Notes: generated by a model not told the origin, from the letters alone. Numbered from the stretch's first letter, positions 1-5,860 are shown. The stretch is DNA of 8,145 bases from Planctomycetota bacterium (GCA_024278035.1 JAJRUA010000161.1:1-8145); one strand, 5' to 3'. Translations and numbers: made by a program.

Positions 1-869
1 GGCTTGGCGGCCCACTCGGCTCGGCGTTCACGGGCTGGGGCCCAGTAGGTTTCCGACGCTGCGGCCAGCGCCTTCTTTACGTCGCCGTAACCAAAACCGC
101 CCTTGCGATAAGTGGCGGCCATGTCGGCGATCTCCGTTTCAGCAGCGACCAGCTTGAGAAGATCGAACAGCACGTCCCCTTCGGGGTCCTTCGGGTCTTC
201 CATCGGGCGGCTGTCGGTTTGGATTCGCATGATCTGTTTGCGTTGGAGCTTGACTTCGTCGAATACGGCGAGCGTGTTGCCGTAGCTCTTGCTCATTTTC
301 TCGCCATCGGTGCCCGGGACACGGGCCGACTGGTCAAGCACCTTTCCTTTTGGCAAGACGAATGTCTCGCCGAAGTGATGATTGAAACTCTGAGCAATAT
401 CGCGGCAGACTTCGATGTGCTGCAATTGGTCTTCGCCGACGGGGACAACCGTCGCATCGTACGCCAAGATATCGGCAGCCTGAAGCACGGGGTAGGTGAA
501 CAGGCCCGCGTCCGCCTTGATGCCCTTGGCGAGCTTGTCTTTGTAGCTGACGCACCGTTCGAGCAGGCCCATCGGCGTGCCTGTTAGCAAGAGCCAACAG
601 AGCTGGCTTACCTCGGGAATGTCGGACTGCACGAAGAGCGTCGCCTTGTTCGGATCGAGGCCGAGTGCGAGCAAGTCGATCGCCCCGTCGAGTGTGTACC
701 GGGCAAGCTTTTCTTTGTCGCGGACAGTGGTCAGGGCGTGGAGGTTCGCAATGAAGTAGAACGCCCCGTCGTCCGCCTCTTCCTGCAAGTGGATGTACTG
801 CTGGATAGCGCCAAAGTAGTTGCCCCAATGGAACGGGCCGGTGGGTTGGATGCCGGAGAGTGCGCGCAT
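1..869 (-). CDS. trpS: Tryptophan--tRNA ligase (TrpRS), 5' part; runs off the left edge
   Basis: Cytosolic class I aminoacyl-tRNA synthetase that charges tRNA-Trp. The reading frame gives 289 residues from ATG 869 with no stop before the window edge; bacterial TrpRS is usually about 330 residues, so roughly the last 40 are missing. The Rossmann-fold signature is present as [10 protein letters not shown] (residues 9-18, HIGH-type motif H14-W-G-N17), and the second class I motif as GEKMSKS (KMSKS at 191-195). The stretches DQLQHIE (147-153) and [11 protein letters not shown] are typical of the family. The start is fixed by the [11 protein letters not shown] opening, which is where TrpRS normally begins. 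No Shine-Dalgarno is visible; the bases before the ATG are C-rich. It lies 194 bp downstream of the pyrD fusion on the same strand, and I see no clear promoter of its own. Identity is secure. Confidence 0.96.
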   Translation of the reverse strand, partial: MRALSGIQPTGPFHWGNYFGAIQQYIHLQEEADDGAFYFIANLHALTTVRDKEKLARYTLDGAIDLLALGLDPNKATLFVQSDIPEVSQLCWLLLTGTPMGLLERCVSYKDKLAKGIKADAGLFTYPVLQAADILAYDATVVPVGEDQLQHIEVCRDIAQSFNHHFGETFVLPKGKVLDQSARVPGTDGEKMSKSYGNTLAVFDEVKLQRKQIMRIQTDSRPMEDPKDPEGDVLFDLLKLVAAETEIADMAATYRKGGFGYGDVKKALAAASETYWAPARERRAEWAAK

Positions 870-951
870 GGTAGGGGGAGGGATATAGGAAAGGATTTGG
901 TTGTTAGTTTAGCGAAGGAAAAGGATTGGGGTGGTGGACTGAGCTAGGGAC

Positions 952-1003
952 AGGCTCTCCCCCCCCCTCCCCTAGCCCCTCCCCCTGAAAGGGAGGGGGA
1001 TTC
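952..1003. repeat. G/C-rich palindromic repeat, right end of the DUF559 module
   Basis: A long C/G-polarised element. It contains CCCCTCCC (976-983) facing GGGAGGGG (991-998) across a 7-base loop, preceded by a second C-rich block with a run of nine C at 959-967. Read on the minus strand it would encode a peptide of the form PPPFQGEGLGEG. The linker inside the pyrD fusion reads PPPLSGEAAYPKKQGEG, so the two are the same repeat family in the same orientation and the same frame. This type of palindrome is, as I recall, abundant between genes in planctomycete and some other genomes. No gene lies in 870-1063. Confidence 0.7.
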
Positions 1004-1050
1004 CGCGCAAGCGAAAAGCGTATTTTTGAGAATAGGTTAGCCATCGTGTT

Positions 1051-1080
1051 CCCCCTCCCCTTTTTAGGGGAGGGGTTTTT
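1051..1080. repeat. Hairpin with T tail at the 3' end of the DUF559 module
   Basis: CCCCTCCCCT (1052-1061) and AGGGGAGGGG (1066-1075) form a perfect 10-bp stem with a TTTT loop, followed on the plus strand by TTTTT (1076-1080). It therefore looks like an intrinsic terminator reading rightward, although no plus-strand gene precedes it. On the minus strand it supplies the last codons (AQKPLP) and the TAA stop (1066-1064) of the fusion gene. It is more likely part of the repeat than a dedicated terminator for pyrD, because the minus-strand side has no T tract after the stem. Confidence 0.6.
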
Positions 1081-2482
1081 GAGCCCCACCCGAACGGGTC
1101 GCCAAATAAATCGACTCCAAAACTCCCTCAAGGTTCGACAAAACCTCATCATTTGAGAACCGCAGAACTCGCAAACCTAGCGATTCAAGGCGAGTCTGAC
1201 GTTCACGGTCCTGCACCTCGCGACCTTCGTGGCTCTCACCATCGAGTTCGATGACGAGCCTGTGTTCAGCACAGAAGAAATCGACGATGAACGATTCGAT
1301 GGGGTGTTGGCGGCGGAACTTTAAGCCGGCGAGTTGACGGGAGCCGAGGGCGTTCCACACGGCTTGTTCGGGGTAGGTTGCGTTGCGGCGTAGGTCGATC
1401 GCGTTATCGCGGATTCTTTTGGGGACTCGTTTTCTTGTTTTTTTTCGTTCTCCGGGATCAGCCCCCTCTCCCTGTTTTTTCGGGTACGCGGCCTCCCCCG
1501 AAAGCGGGGGAGGGGGACTTAGCACTGCTGACGCAGTGACTTGTAAGGTTCCTACTATTTTTGCAAGGCTTGCCACACCTAGCGATGCAATCGCCACCGG
1601 CAGTGCGTCGAGCAAATCGGTCGAGGCGGTTGGTTGGTAAAAGTTCACCGTGCCAAGCTGCACGGCACTGGCCCCAGCAACGAAAAACTCCATTGCGTCG
1701 TCCACGGTGGCGATTCCGCCAACGCCGATAATGGGGGTCTCCACCGCTTGGGCCGCTTGCCAGACACAGCGCAGGGCGATCGGCTTGATCGCCGGGCCGC
1801 TGAGACCGCCGACGGTGTTGGCTAGCATCGGCTGGCGCTTACGCCAGTCGATCGCCATGCCAAGGACCGTATTGATGAGCGACAAGGCGTCGGCACCGCC
1901 CGCTTCAGCGGCTCGGGCCATCACGGCGATGCTGGTTACGTTCGGCGTTAGCTTGGCAATCACCGGCAGCGAAGTGCCGGCAACGCACTGGCTAACCACC
2001 TCTTCGCACCGCGCGGGGTCACTACCGTAATCAACGCCGCCCGAAACATTGGGGCACGAGATATTCAGTTCCACGGCTGCGGGGCGAAGCGACGCATCGA
2101 GTTCCCCTAGCCGTCGCGCAAGCGAGACAAACTCTTCGGTCGATCGACCGGCGATGCTGACGATGATCGGAGCACCACATGAAGCAAGGTAAGGCAAATG
2201 GCCCGTGATGAAGGCGTCGGCGCCGTCGTTATCAAGGCCAATTGCGTTGAGCATACCGGCGGCGGTTTCAACGGTTCGCCAGGGGGCGTTGCCTTGGCGT
2301 TCAACAGCAGTGATCGTCTTCGGAAGAATTCCGCCCAAGCGGCCCAAGTCAACGAACGGGGCCATCTCACGAGCGTAGCCGAACGTGCCTGAGGCAACCA
2401 GCACAGGGTTCGGCAAGCTAAGCCGGCCAAGCGTGACCGACAGATCAACCACTTTGGGCTCGATGCTGTTCGGTACGGGCAT
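1064..2482 (-). CDS. pyrD: Dihydroorotate dehydrogenase (class 1) fused to a C-terminal DUF559 endonuclease-like domain
   Basis: Residues 1-321 are a complete class 1 DHODH, the FMN enzyme that oxidises dihydroorotate to orotate in pyrimidine synthesis. Visible hallmarks are VASGTFGY (29-36), LPKTIT with K55, NAIGLDN (79-85), ELNISCPN with Cys143 (a catalytic Cys rather than Ser is the 1B-like state), AKLTPN with K177, GVGGI (253-257) and GASAVQLGT (270-278). Residues 322-355 are a Pro/Gly/Lys linker encoded by a G/C-rich repeat. Residues about 356-462 form a DUF559 domain with the Vsr-like PD-(D/E)XK layout: YPEQAVW (E372), FIVDFF (D401) and LVIELDGESH (E412, D414). Normal class 1 PyrD is about 300-330 residues, so the fusion (472) is abnormal. 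ATG 2482 is preferred to TTG 2497; neither has a clear Shine-Dalgarno. No pyrK lies nearby. Whether the nuclease part is active or the fusion is processed cannot be told from sequence. Confidence 0.93.
   Translation of the reverse strand: MPVPNSIEPKVVDLSVTLGRLSLPNPVLVASGTFGYAREMAPFVDLGRLGGILPKTITAVERQGNAPWRTVETAAGMLNAIGLDNDGADAFITGHLPYLASCGAPIIVSIAGRSTEEFVSLARRLGELDASLRPAAVELNISCPNVSGGVDYGSDPARCEEVVSQCVAGTSLPVIAKLTPNVTSIAVMARAAEAGGADALSLINTVLGMAIDWRKRQPMLANTVGGLSGPAIKPIALRCVWQAAQAVETPIIGVGGIATVDDAMEFFVAGASAVQLGTVNFYQPTASTDLLDALPVAIASLGVASLAKIVGTLQVTASAVLSPPPPLSGEAAYPKKQGEGADPGERKKTRKRVPKRIRDNAIDLRRNATYPEQAVWNALGSRQLAGLKFRRQHPIESFIVDFFCAEHRLVIELDGESHEGREVQDRERQTRLESLGLRVLRFSNDEVLSNLEGVLESIYLATRSGGAQKPLP
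1461..1519. repeat. G/C-rich palindromic repeat encoding the pyrD-DUF559 linker
   Basis: CCTCCCCCG (1492-1500) and CGGGGGAGG (1505-1513) make a perfect 9-bp stem with an AAAG loop. A further C/T-rich block, CCCCCTCTCCC, follows at 1462-1472. On the minus strand the element is translated as SPPPPLSGEAAYPKKQGEG, so the repeat has no stop in this frame and joins the two coding regions. Confidence 0.75.
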
Positions 2483-2532
2483 AGAACGAGACAGCAAGAG
2501 GGCAAACGGGAGGACTGCAAAATCTTATCAAA

Positions 2533-2604
2533 AGGCAATAGCCCCGGGCGCAAGCCTGGAGTTTGCAAGGCTCGACCCCAGGCTTGCGCCCGGGGCTATT
2601 GCCT
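2533..2604. repeat. 27-bp perfect inverted repeat (long hairpin) between the lipoprotein gene and pyrD
   Basis: The left arm 2533-2559 and right arm 2578-2604 are exact reverse complements over 27 bases, with an 18-base loop (2560-2577). The stem is very G/C-rich in the middle (GCCCCGGGCGCAAGCC). The plus side is followed by AATTTT and the minus side by TTTGATAAGATTTT, so it could act as a terminator for the minus-strand lipoprotein gene ending at 2679, or in both directions. The length and perfection are more than a terminator needs, so a dispersed palindromic element is at least as likely. It lies 51 bp upstream of the pyrD ATG and would be in the leader of any transcript reading through. 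Confidence 0.8.
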
Positions 2605-2678
2605 AATTTTGACTTTGCCAGACTACCCCACGCCTCCCTCACAGCCAAGCCGTAGGTTGGCGTTTTAAGAGAAGTACC

Positions 2679-2897
2679 CTACAAAACCAAGCCGCTTGTA
2701 CGGTAAGGTTTCATGTGACTCGGCGAGTCCAGGAACCAGATTCTTTCCCACTCGTCGAGGAAGGTGCGCAGATCTTCCGATGTGTAGAGGAGTTGCTGAG
2801 CGCGACGGGCCGGATCGGCAGAGTACATGGGGATCAAGCATCCGGTGCTTGATCCGAGACTACAGGCGATCATCAGTGCTAAGAGCCACTTACGCAT
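2679..2897 (-). CDS. Small lipoprotein of unknown function
   Basis: A 72-residue protein. Residues 1-20 form a lipoprotein signal peptide: MRKW positive start, hydrophobic LLALMIACSLG, then the lipobox STGC with Cys20 as the predicted lipidated residue. The mature part is only about 52 residues and contains an amphipathic stretch (ARRAQQLLYTSEDLRTFLDEWERIW is split here as ARRAQQLLYT and FLDEWERIW) and a tail LDSPSHMKPYRT. I recall similar WERIWF-D-PSH tails in planctomycete hypothetical proteins, but no function is known to me. ATG 2897 is chosen over the in-frame ATG 2927 because a strong ribosome site sits between them and the signal peptide begins right at 2897. It is followed by the 27-bp hairpin. 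Confidence 0.82.
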   Translation of the reverse strand: MRKWLLALMIACSLGSSTGCLIPMYSADPARRAQQLLYTSEDLRTFLDEWERIWFLDSPSHMKPYRTSGLVL

Positions 2898-2906
2898 GGG
2901 ACGGCA

Positions 2907-2915
2907 CTCCTCCTT
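2907..2915 (-). promoter_or_regulatory. Ribosome binding site that fixes the lipoprotein start
   Basis: The minus strand reads AAGGAGGAG, ending 9 bases before ATG 2897. It lies inside the reading frame that would begin at 2927, so the shorter start is the real one. Confidence 0.8.
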
Positions 2916-2974
2916 GAGCACATCCACGAGCGGGGAAATCCCACCCGGGTGTCGAAATAGTTTATTTTCACACA

Positions 2975-3002
2975 GAGACCCGAGGAAAACGCCTCAGGGC
3001 TC
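2975..3002 (-). terminator. Weak hairpin downstream of the HU gene
   Basis: GAGACCCGAGG (2975-2985) and CCTCAGGGCTC (2992-3002) pair over 11 positions with one mismatch and one wobble, across a 6-base loop. It sits 77 bp past the HU stop, before the lipoprotein gene. There is no T tract after it on the minus strand, so the terminator reading is tentative. Confidence 0.3.
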
Positions 3003-3078
3003 AAATCGTTTCGTTCAGTTGGTCAAATGTCTTTGGACAGGTCGCAGAAGCTAGTAGGTAGTTGAGATCGTGTCGAGG

Positions 3079-3516
3079 TCAATTGTCCGGGGACCGATCC
3101 GCTGTCGATTGGTCGTAACCACTGTAGTTGCTTTGAGTTCCGTCGGTTGGGGGTTGGCCATTCGCTAGCGTCGCAGCCGCTTGTTCAGCGGCTCTTTCGG
3201 CAGCTTCCTCAGCAGCGGCGTCTTCCGCCGCACGGCGTTCGAGCTCACGAACCCGTTCCTCCATCTCCTTACCTGGCTTGAAGGTCACGACAAACTTCGC
3301 CGGAACCGACACTTTTTCACCTGTCCGAGGGTTGCGTGCCTTCCGAGCGGCCCGCTCTTTTACCTCAAACACGCCAAAATTACGCAGTTCGATCCGTCGG
3401 TCTTCAACCAGCGTCTCAACAATAGCGTCGAACGTCTTTTGGACGATCTTCTTCGTCTTGAGCTGGGTCAGGCCGATCTCTTCCGAGATGGTTCTGACGA
3501 TCTCTTTTTTGGTCAC
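3079..3516 (-). CDS. HU/IHF-family DNA-binding protein with C-terminal extension
   Basis: Residues 1-93 are a full HU fold: the MTKKEIV opening, the dimerisation helices, [12 protein letters not shown] (41-52), and the DNA-inserting arm [11 protein letters not shown] with Pro63, followed by [17 protein letters not shown]. This dimeric nucleoid protein bends DNA. Normal HU is about 90-100 residues; here there are about 50 more. Residues 88-117 are an Ala/Glu/Arg-rich, probably helical segment (repeats of [12 protein letters not shown] type), and 118-145 are a polar Gln/Ser/Thr/Asn/Asp tail. The start codon is GTG at 3516, supported by the family-typical N terminus and by GGGGAGA a few bases upstream. 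It has its own predicted promoter. HU and IHF subunits cannot be told apart with certainty from this sequence, so no symbol is given. Confidence 0.94.
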   Translation of the reverse strand: MTKKEIVRTISEEIGLTQLKTKKIVQKTFDAIVETLVEDRRIELRNFGVFEVKERAARKARNPRTGEKVSVPAKFVVTFKPGKEMEERVRELERRAAEDAAAEEAAERAAEQAAATLANGQPPTDGTQSNYSGYDQSTADRSPDN

Positions 3517-3622
3517 GACGGTCTCCCCGGGCTGAAAGACCGTGGCTCACAAAGAAGCGTCCGTACGCTTCGGTCTTTTGCGAGGCAGCAGGGCCTTTCC
3601 AATGGGTTGGCTTATCGTCCCA

Positions 3623-3651
3623 AGTGTAAGTCTGGTAACGACTAAAGTCAA
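3623..3651 (-). promoter_or_regulatory. Sigma70-type promoter for the HU gene
   Basis: On the minus strand TTGACT (3651-3646) and TACACT (3628-3623) are 17 bases apart. That is 5 of 6 and 4 of 6 matches to the -35 and -10 consensus at the optimal spacing. Transcription would begin near 3616, leaving a leader of about 100 nt before the GTG at 3516. Confidence 0.6.
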
Positions 3652-3963
3652 CATTTGCGTGCCTGAAAGGCGTCACAAAAGCCTGTTTTAGTTGTCTGTT
3701 TACTCTGGCACCCAGGTGCCACTCTGCTTCGTAACCTGTTTTGTAGTAACTACTTAAAAGACCACCTTGTATTGGAATCCCCTTAGGAATCCTGCTTTAA
3801 GACGCAAACCTAATCATACAAACGGGTTGCGTCTTAAATAAAACCAATTTGTGGCGAACCGCCTCATGCCGGCAATAGCCGCTACGACCCCTATCGGCCC
3901 CATAGGCGGCAGGCTTTAGCTAACCCGCAAAGTCCACCAGAATGTCAGGCTGCTAAGTGGAAA
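3652..3963. other. Gene-free, partly A/T-rich spacer with several inverted repeats
   Basis: No convincing gene. It contains a near-palindrome TGGCACC-CA-GGTGCCA (3706-3721) just upstream of the HU promoter, a possible operator. The word GGAATCC occurs twice close together (3774-3780 and 3786-3792). A longer inverted repeat at 3796-3838 is listed separately. A cluster of short G/C hairpins at about 3852-3920 includes GGCG-AAC-CGCC and CCTAT-CGGCCC-ATAGG. The last cluster lies just after the stop of the cysteine-cluster gene and could be a 3' structure or a dispersed repeat. Confidence 0.5.
3796..3838. repeat. Inverted repeat, 12 bp perfect plus 2 bp
   Basis: TTTAAGACGCAA (3796-3807) pairs perfectly with TTGCGTCTTAAA (3827-3838). 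After one mismatch, CC pairs with GG, leaving a 13-base A/T-rich loop. It is 125 bp past the end of the minus-strand gene at 3964, and there is no T tract after it. It may be a terminator, a protein-binding site or a repeat. Confidence 0.6.
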
Positions 3964-4395
3964 TCAGACGCGGACCACTTTGCGCTGGGCCTCAATCTCT
4001 TCGAGTGTGTAGAGCCGACCCTTGCCGCTGCCAGGGCAAACGTCGCACGTCTCGGCCCATGCTTGGGCGGATTTCAGGTTCGATTCCCAGAAGGGCCAAG
4101 TACGGCACTGACGTGGTCGGGCGGCGTAGACTCGGCACTTCCGGTCCGCGTTGAGCAGCACACAATCAAAGCTCTCTGGCAGCTCTTTGAGGCTCTTCCT
4201 CAGGCCCACCTCTCGGACGAACTCCGCTTCAAACGCCTCGGCCGTCATCCCCAAGGCTGCCGCCATGTCAGCAATCTCTTGCTTGTTAAGCCAAACGTAG
4301 CCTGGGGCGCCGGTGCAGCAATCGCCGCAACCAGAGCAAGTGAACTGTAGGCCTTCGGTGTACCAAGGTTTTTTGCTGCTAGAAGGAGGGGGCAT
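3964..4395 (-). CDS. YkgJ-type cysteine-cluster protein (CxxCxxCC family)
   Basis: A 143-residue soluble protein of the zinc- or iron-chelating CxxCxxCC family (UPF0153/YkgJ type). The conserved cysteines are C20, C23, C26 and C27 in FTCSGCGDCCTGAPGYV, then C78 (ESFDCVLL), C87 (RKCRVYAARPRQC), C97, C117 and C120 (CDVCPGSGKG). The RPxQCRxWPFW block (93-103) is the other family signature. These clusters are thought to bind a metal, but the family's biochemical role is not established. ATG 4395 is used rather than TTG 4398. There is no Shine-Dalgarno. It starts 30 bp after the stop of the cysteine desulfurase-like gene on the same strand, so co-transcription is likely. A link to sulfur or metal-cluster supply is an inference from this pairing only. 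Confidence 0.9.
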   Translation of the reverse strand: MPPPSSSKKPWYTEGLQFTCSGCGDCCTGAPGYVWLNKQEIADMAAALGMTAEAFEAEFVREVGLRKSLKELPESFDCVLLNADRKCRVYAARPRQCRTWPFWESNLKSAQAWAETCDVCPGSGKGRLYTLEEIEAQRKVVRV

Positions 4396-4425
4396 CAAGG
4401 CACTTTTCAGTAGTTCAAAAAAACA

Positions 4426-5604
4426 CTAAACAGGCGGCGCGGCCGCTAGTTGCTGGATTGCTTCGATCGTTTGGTCAATTTCTTCGTTGGTGGTGTTTGC
4501 TCCTGGGCTCAGACGCACGGCACCGGCGGGCGTCGTGCCCAGCGCCTCGTGCATTAGCGGGGCACAGTGCAAGCCGGCCCGGCATTCGATGCCAGCCGTC
4601 GTCGCTAGCAACATCGCCACGTCCTGCGGATCGTAGCCTGCTAACGTCAACGAAACAACGCCCGCTTGTCGTTCGGCATCTGCCGGTCCAAATAATCGTA
4701 TTCCCTTGACGCCATCGAGGCCTGCACGAAGTCGGCCCGTTACTTTTTCAATTTTACGTTGTTGCGATTCCACACCGACCGACAAAAGGTACTCCACCCC
4801 AGCGTTCAAACCGGCAATCCCCGGCATGTTGAGACTGCCCGACTCGTAGTAATTGGGCATCACTTCGGGCTGCTGGAGCAGATCACTCATCGACCCCGTT
4901 CCGCCGAGTCGCAAAGGACGGATCCGCGATTCCAGCCCCGGTCGGAACCACAGGAAGCCCGTACCAAGCGGCCCAAGCAGCCCTTTGTGCCCCGGAGCAG
5001 CAAGGATATCAGCACCGAACGTCCCTACATCAATCGGCCAGCGCCCCATCGTCTGTGCCACATCGACCAACAGCAACAAGCCGCGCTCGTGGACCCGCTC
5101 AGCAATCGCTTCGATCGGTTGCACTGCCCCGGTCACGTTCGATGCGTGAAGCACCGCGACCAAACGCGTATCAGGACGAATAGCAGCGACCACCTGGTCG
5201 GGGCTCACCCCCCCTTCGGCATTGCAATCGACATGAGTCACCTCCACCGGCGGTACCCCTCTCTCCCCAGCCGAAAGAGCGTGTAGGGGCCGAAGCACGG
5301 AGTTGTGTTCACAAACCGTCGTAACAACATGCCCTCCCTCATGCAAAATGCCAAAGAGAGCCGTACAGAGCGAGTCGGTTCCATTGCAAGTGAAAATAAT
5401 ACGCTGCGGATCGGACTCGCCGATGAGCGACGCGATTCTTGTTCGGGTCTGGTCCACAATCTTCGCCGCTTCGGTCGCCGCGTGATAAACACTGCGCCCC
5501 ATCGAGGCACCCACGCACCGCTGAAAATCATTCACCGCATCATAAACAGCGTCCGGCTTCGGCCAACTCGTGGCAGCGTTATCGAGATAGATACGTGAGA
5601 GCAT
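4426..5604 (-). CDS. Class V aminotransferase, cysteine desulfurase family
   Basis: A 392-residue PLP enzyme, full length for the family. The N terminus YLDNAATSWPKP (6-17) is the classic NifS/SufS/Csd opening. PLP contacts include EHNS with H100, VDVAQTMG with D181 and Q184, and the Schiff-base lysine K207 in APGHKGLLGPLGTG. The stretch YYESGSLNMPGIAG (252-265) and the C-terminal active-site loop RAGLHCAPLMHEALGT, with candidate catalytic C347, match the cysteine desulfurase subgroup. Such enzymes release sulfur from cysteine as a persulfide on the active-site Cys. The physiological acceptor here is unknown: no suf or isc scaffold genes lie in the window, so it may be a stand-alone member rather than the housekeeping IscS/SufS. 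The start is ATG 5604, without a Shine-Dalgarno. The cysteine-cluster gene follows 30 bp downstream. Confidence 0.93.
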   Translation of the reverse strand: MLSRIYLDNAATSWPKPDAVYDAVNDFQRCVGASMGRSVYHAATEAAKIVDQTRTRIASLIGESDPQRIIFTCNGTDSLCTALFGILHEGGHVVTTVCEHNSVLRPLHALSAGERGVPPVEVTHVDCNAEGGVSPDQVVAAIRPDTRLVAVLHASNVTGAVQPIEAIAERVHERGLLLLVDVAQTMGRWPIDVGTFGADILAAPGHKGLLGPLGTGFLWFRPGLESRIRPLRLGGTGSMSDLLQQPEVMPNYYESGSLNMPGIAGLNAGVEYLLSVGVESQQRKIEKVTGRLRAGLDGVKGIRLFGPADAERQAGVVSLTLAGYDPQDVAMLLATTAGIECRAGLHCAPLMHEALGTTPAGAVRLSPGANTTNEEIDQTIEAIQQLAAAPPV

Positions 5605-5606
5605 GG

Positions 5607-5635
5607 GTAGGCAATAAAAGAGTAGGCAATAAAAG
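5607..5635. repeat. Tandem duplication, 14 bp twice
   Basis: GTAGGCAATAAAAG occurs at 5607-5620 and again at 5622-5635, separated by one A (period 15). It begins three bases upstream of the ATG of the cysteine desulfurase gene, so it makes up almost the whole leader. Each copy carries the TTTATT word (minus strand) proposed as the -10 box. Confidence 0.85.
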
Positions 5636-5656
5636 GGGGCTGGCTCTGATCGTCAA
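5628..5656 (-). promoter_or_regulatory. Candidate promoter for the cysteine desulfurase / cysteine-cluster pair
   Basis: On the minus strand TTGACG (5656-5651) is followed after 17 bases by TTTATT (5633-5628), 5 of 6 and 4 of 6 matches to consensus. The predicted start near 5621 leaves a leader of about 17 nt with no Shine-Dalgarno. Confidence 0.45.
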
Positions 5657-5800
5657 CACGTAGGAGCCCGCCAATAGCCGTGATCGCTCAGTCCCTTCTT
5701 TTCTTTTCTCCAAAAAAACGGCCTTTTATTGACGGACCATTCACCGATAGGCCCCCGAATCAGACATTTACGGGCAGCCTTAATCCTAGTGGTCCGCAGG

Positions 5801-5817
5801 AAAAGGGGACAGGCACC
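5801..5817. repeat. Short repeat-like word, possible transposon-end relic
   Basis: AAAAGGGGACAGGCACC. I recall this word, in either orientation, as recurrent in planctomycete intergenic DNA, often near REP-associated or IS-like elements. Only one copy is in this window, so the window itself cannot prove it is a repeat. It lies directly upstream of the transposase remnant. Confidence 0.3.
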
Positions 5818-5860
5818 AAACGGTCGCGGATAAATTGGAGGGATACCGAAAAAACATCCT

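Larger units (their letters stand above)
952..1519 (-). mobile_element. Putative repeat-flanked DUF559 module inserted at the 3' end of pyrD
   Basis: The DUF559-coding stretch (about 1064-1425) lies between two copies of the same G/C-rich palindromic repeat: 1461-1519 on the pyrD side and 952-1003 on the trpS side, with a third hairpin at 1051-1080. The pyrD side breaks immediately after the natural end of the DHODH fold (GTLQV, 312-316), and everything downstream is foreign to PyrD. No transposase, terminal dinucleotide or clean target duplication is visible, so mobility is inferred from layout only. Exact borders are uncertain. Confidence 0.5.

Noticed and set aside
334..828. Minus-strand 164-residue frame
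   Set aside because: An Arg/Pro-rich shadow of trpS, which is certain in the overlapping frame.
959..967. Run of nine C as a possible phase-variation tract
   Set aside because: It lies in an intergenic repeat, outside any gene or recognisable promoter spacer.
904..1152. Minus-strand 82-residue frame with PPPFQGEGLGEGGG
   Set aside because: It is a translation of the G/C-rich repeat and an alternative frame of the DUF559 end. It has no independent start or homology.
3416..3676. Minus-strand frame from GTG 3676, with a stretch VDFSRYQTYTW resembling the opening of DUF4136 domains
   Set aside because: It overlaps the HU gene in another frame. The resemblance stops after about 15 residues, and the stretch coincides with the predicted HU promoter (TTGACT...TACACT).
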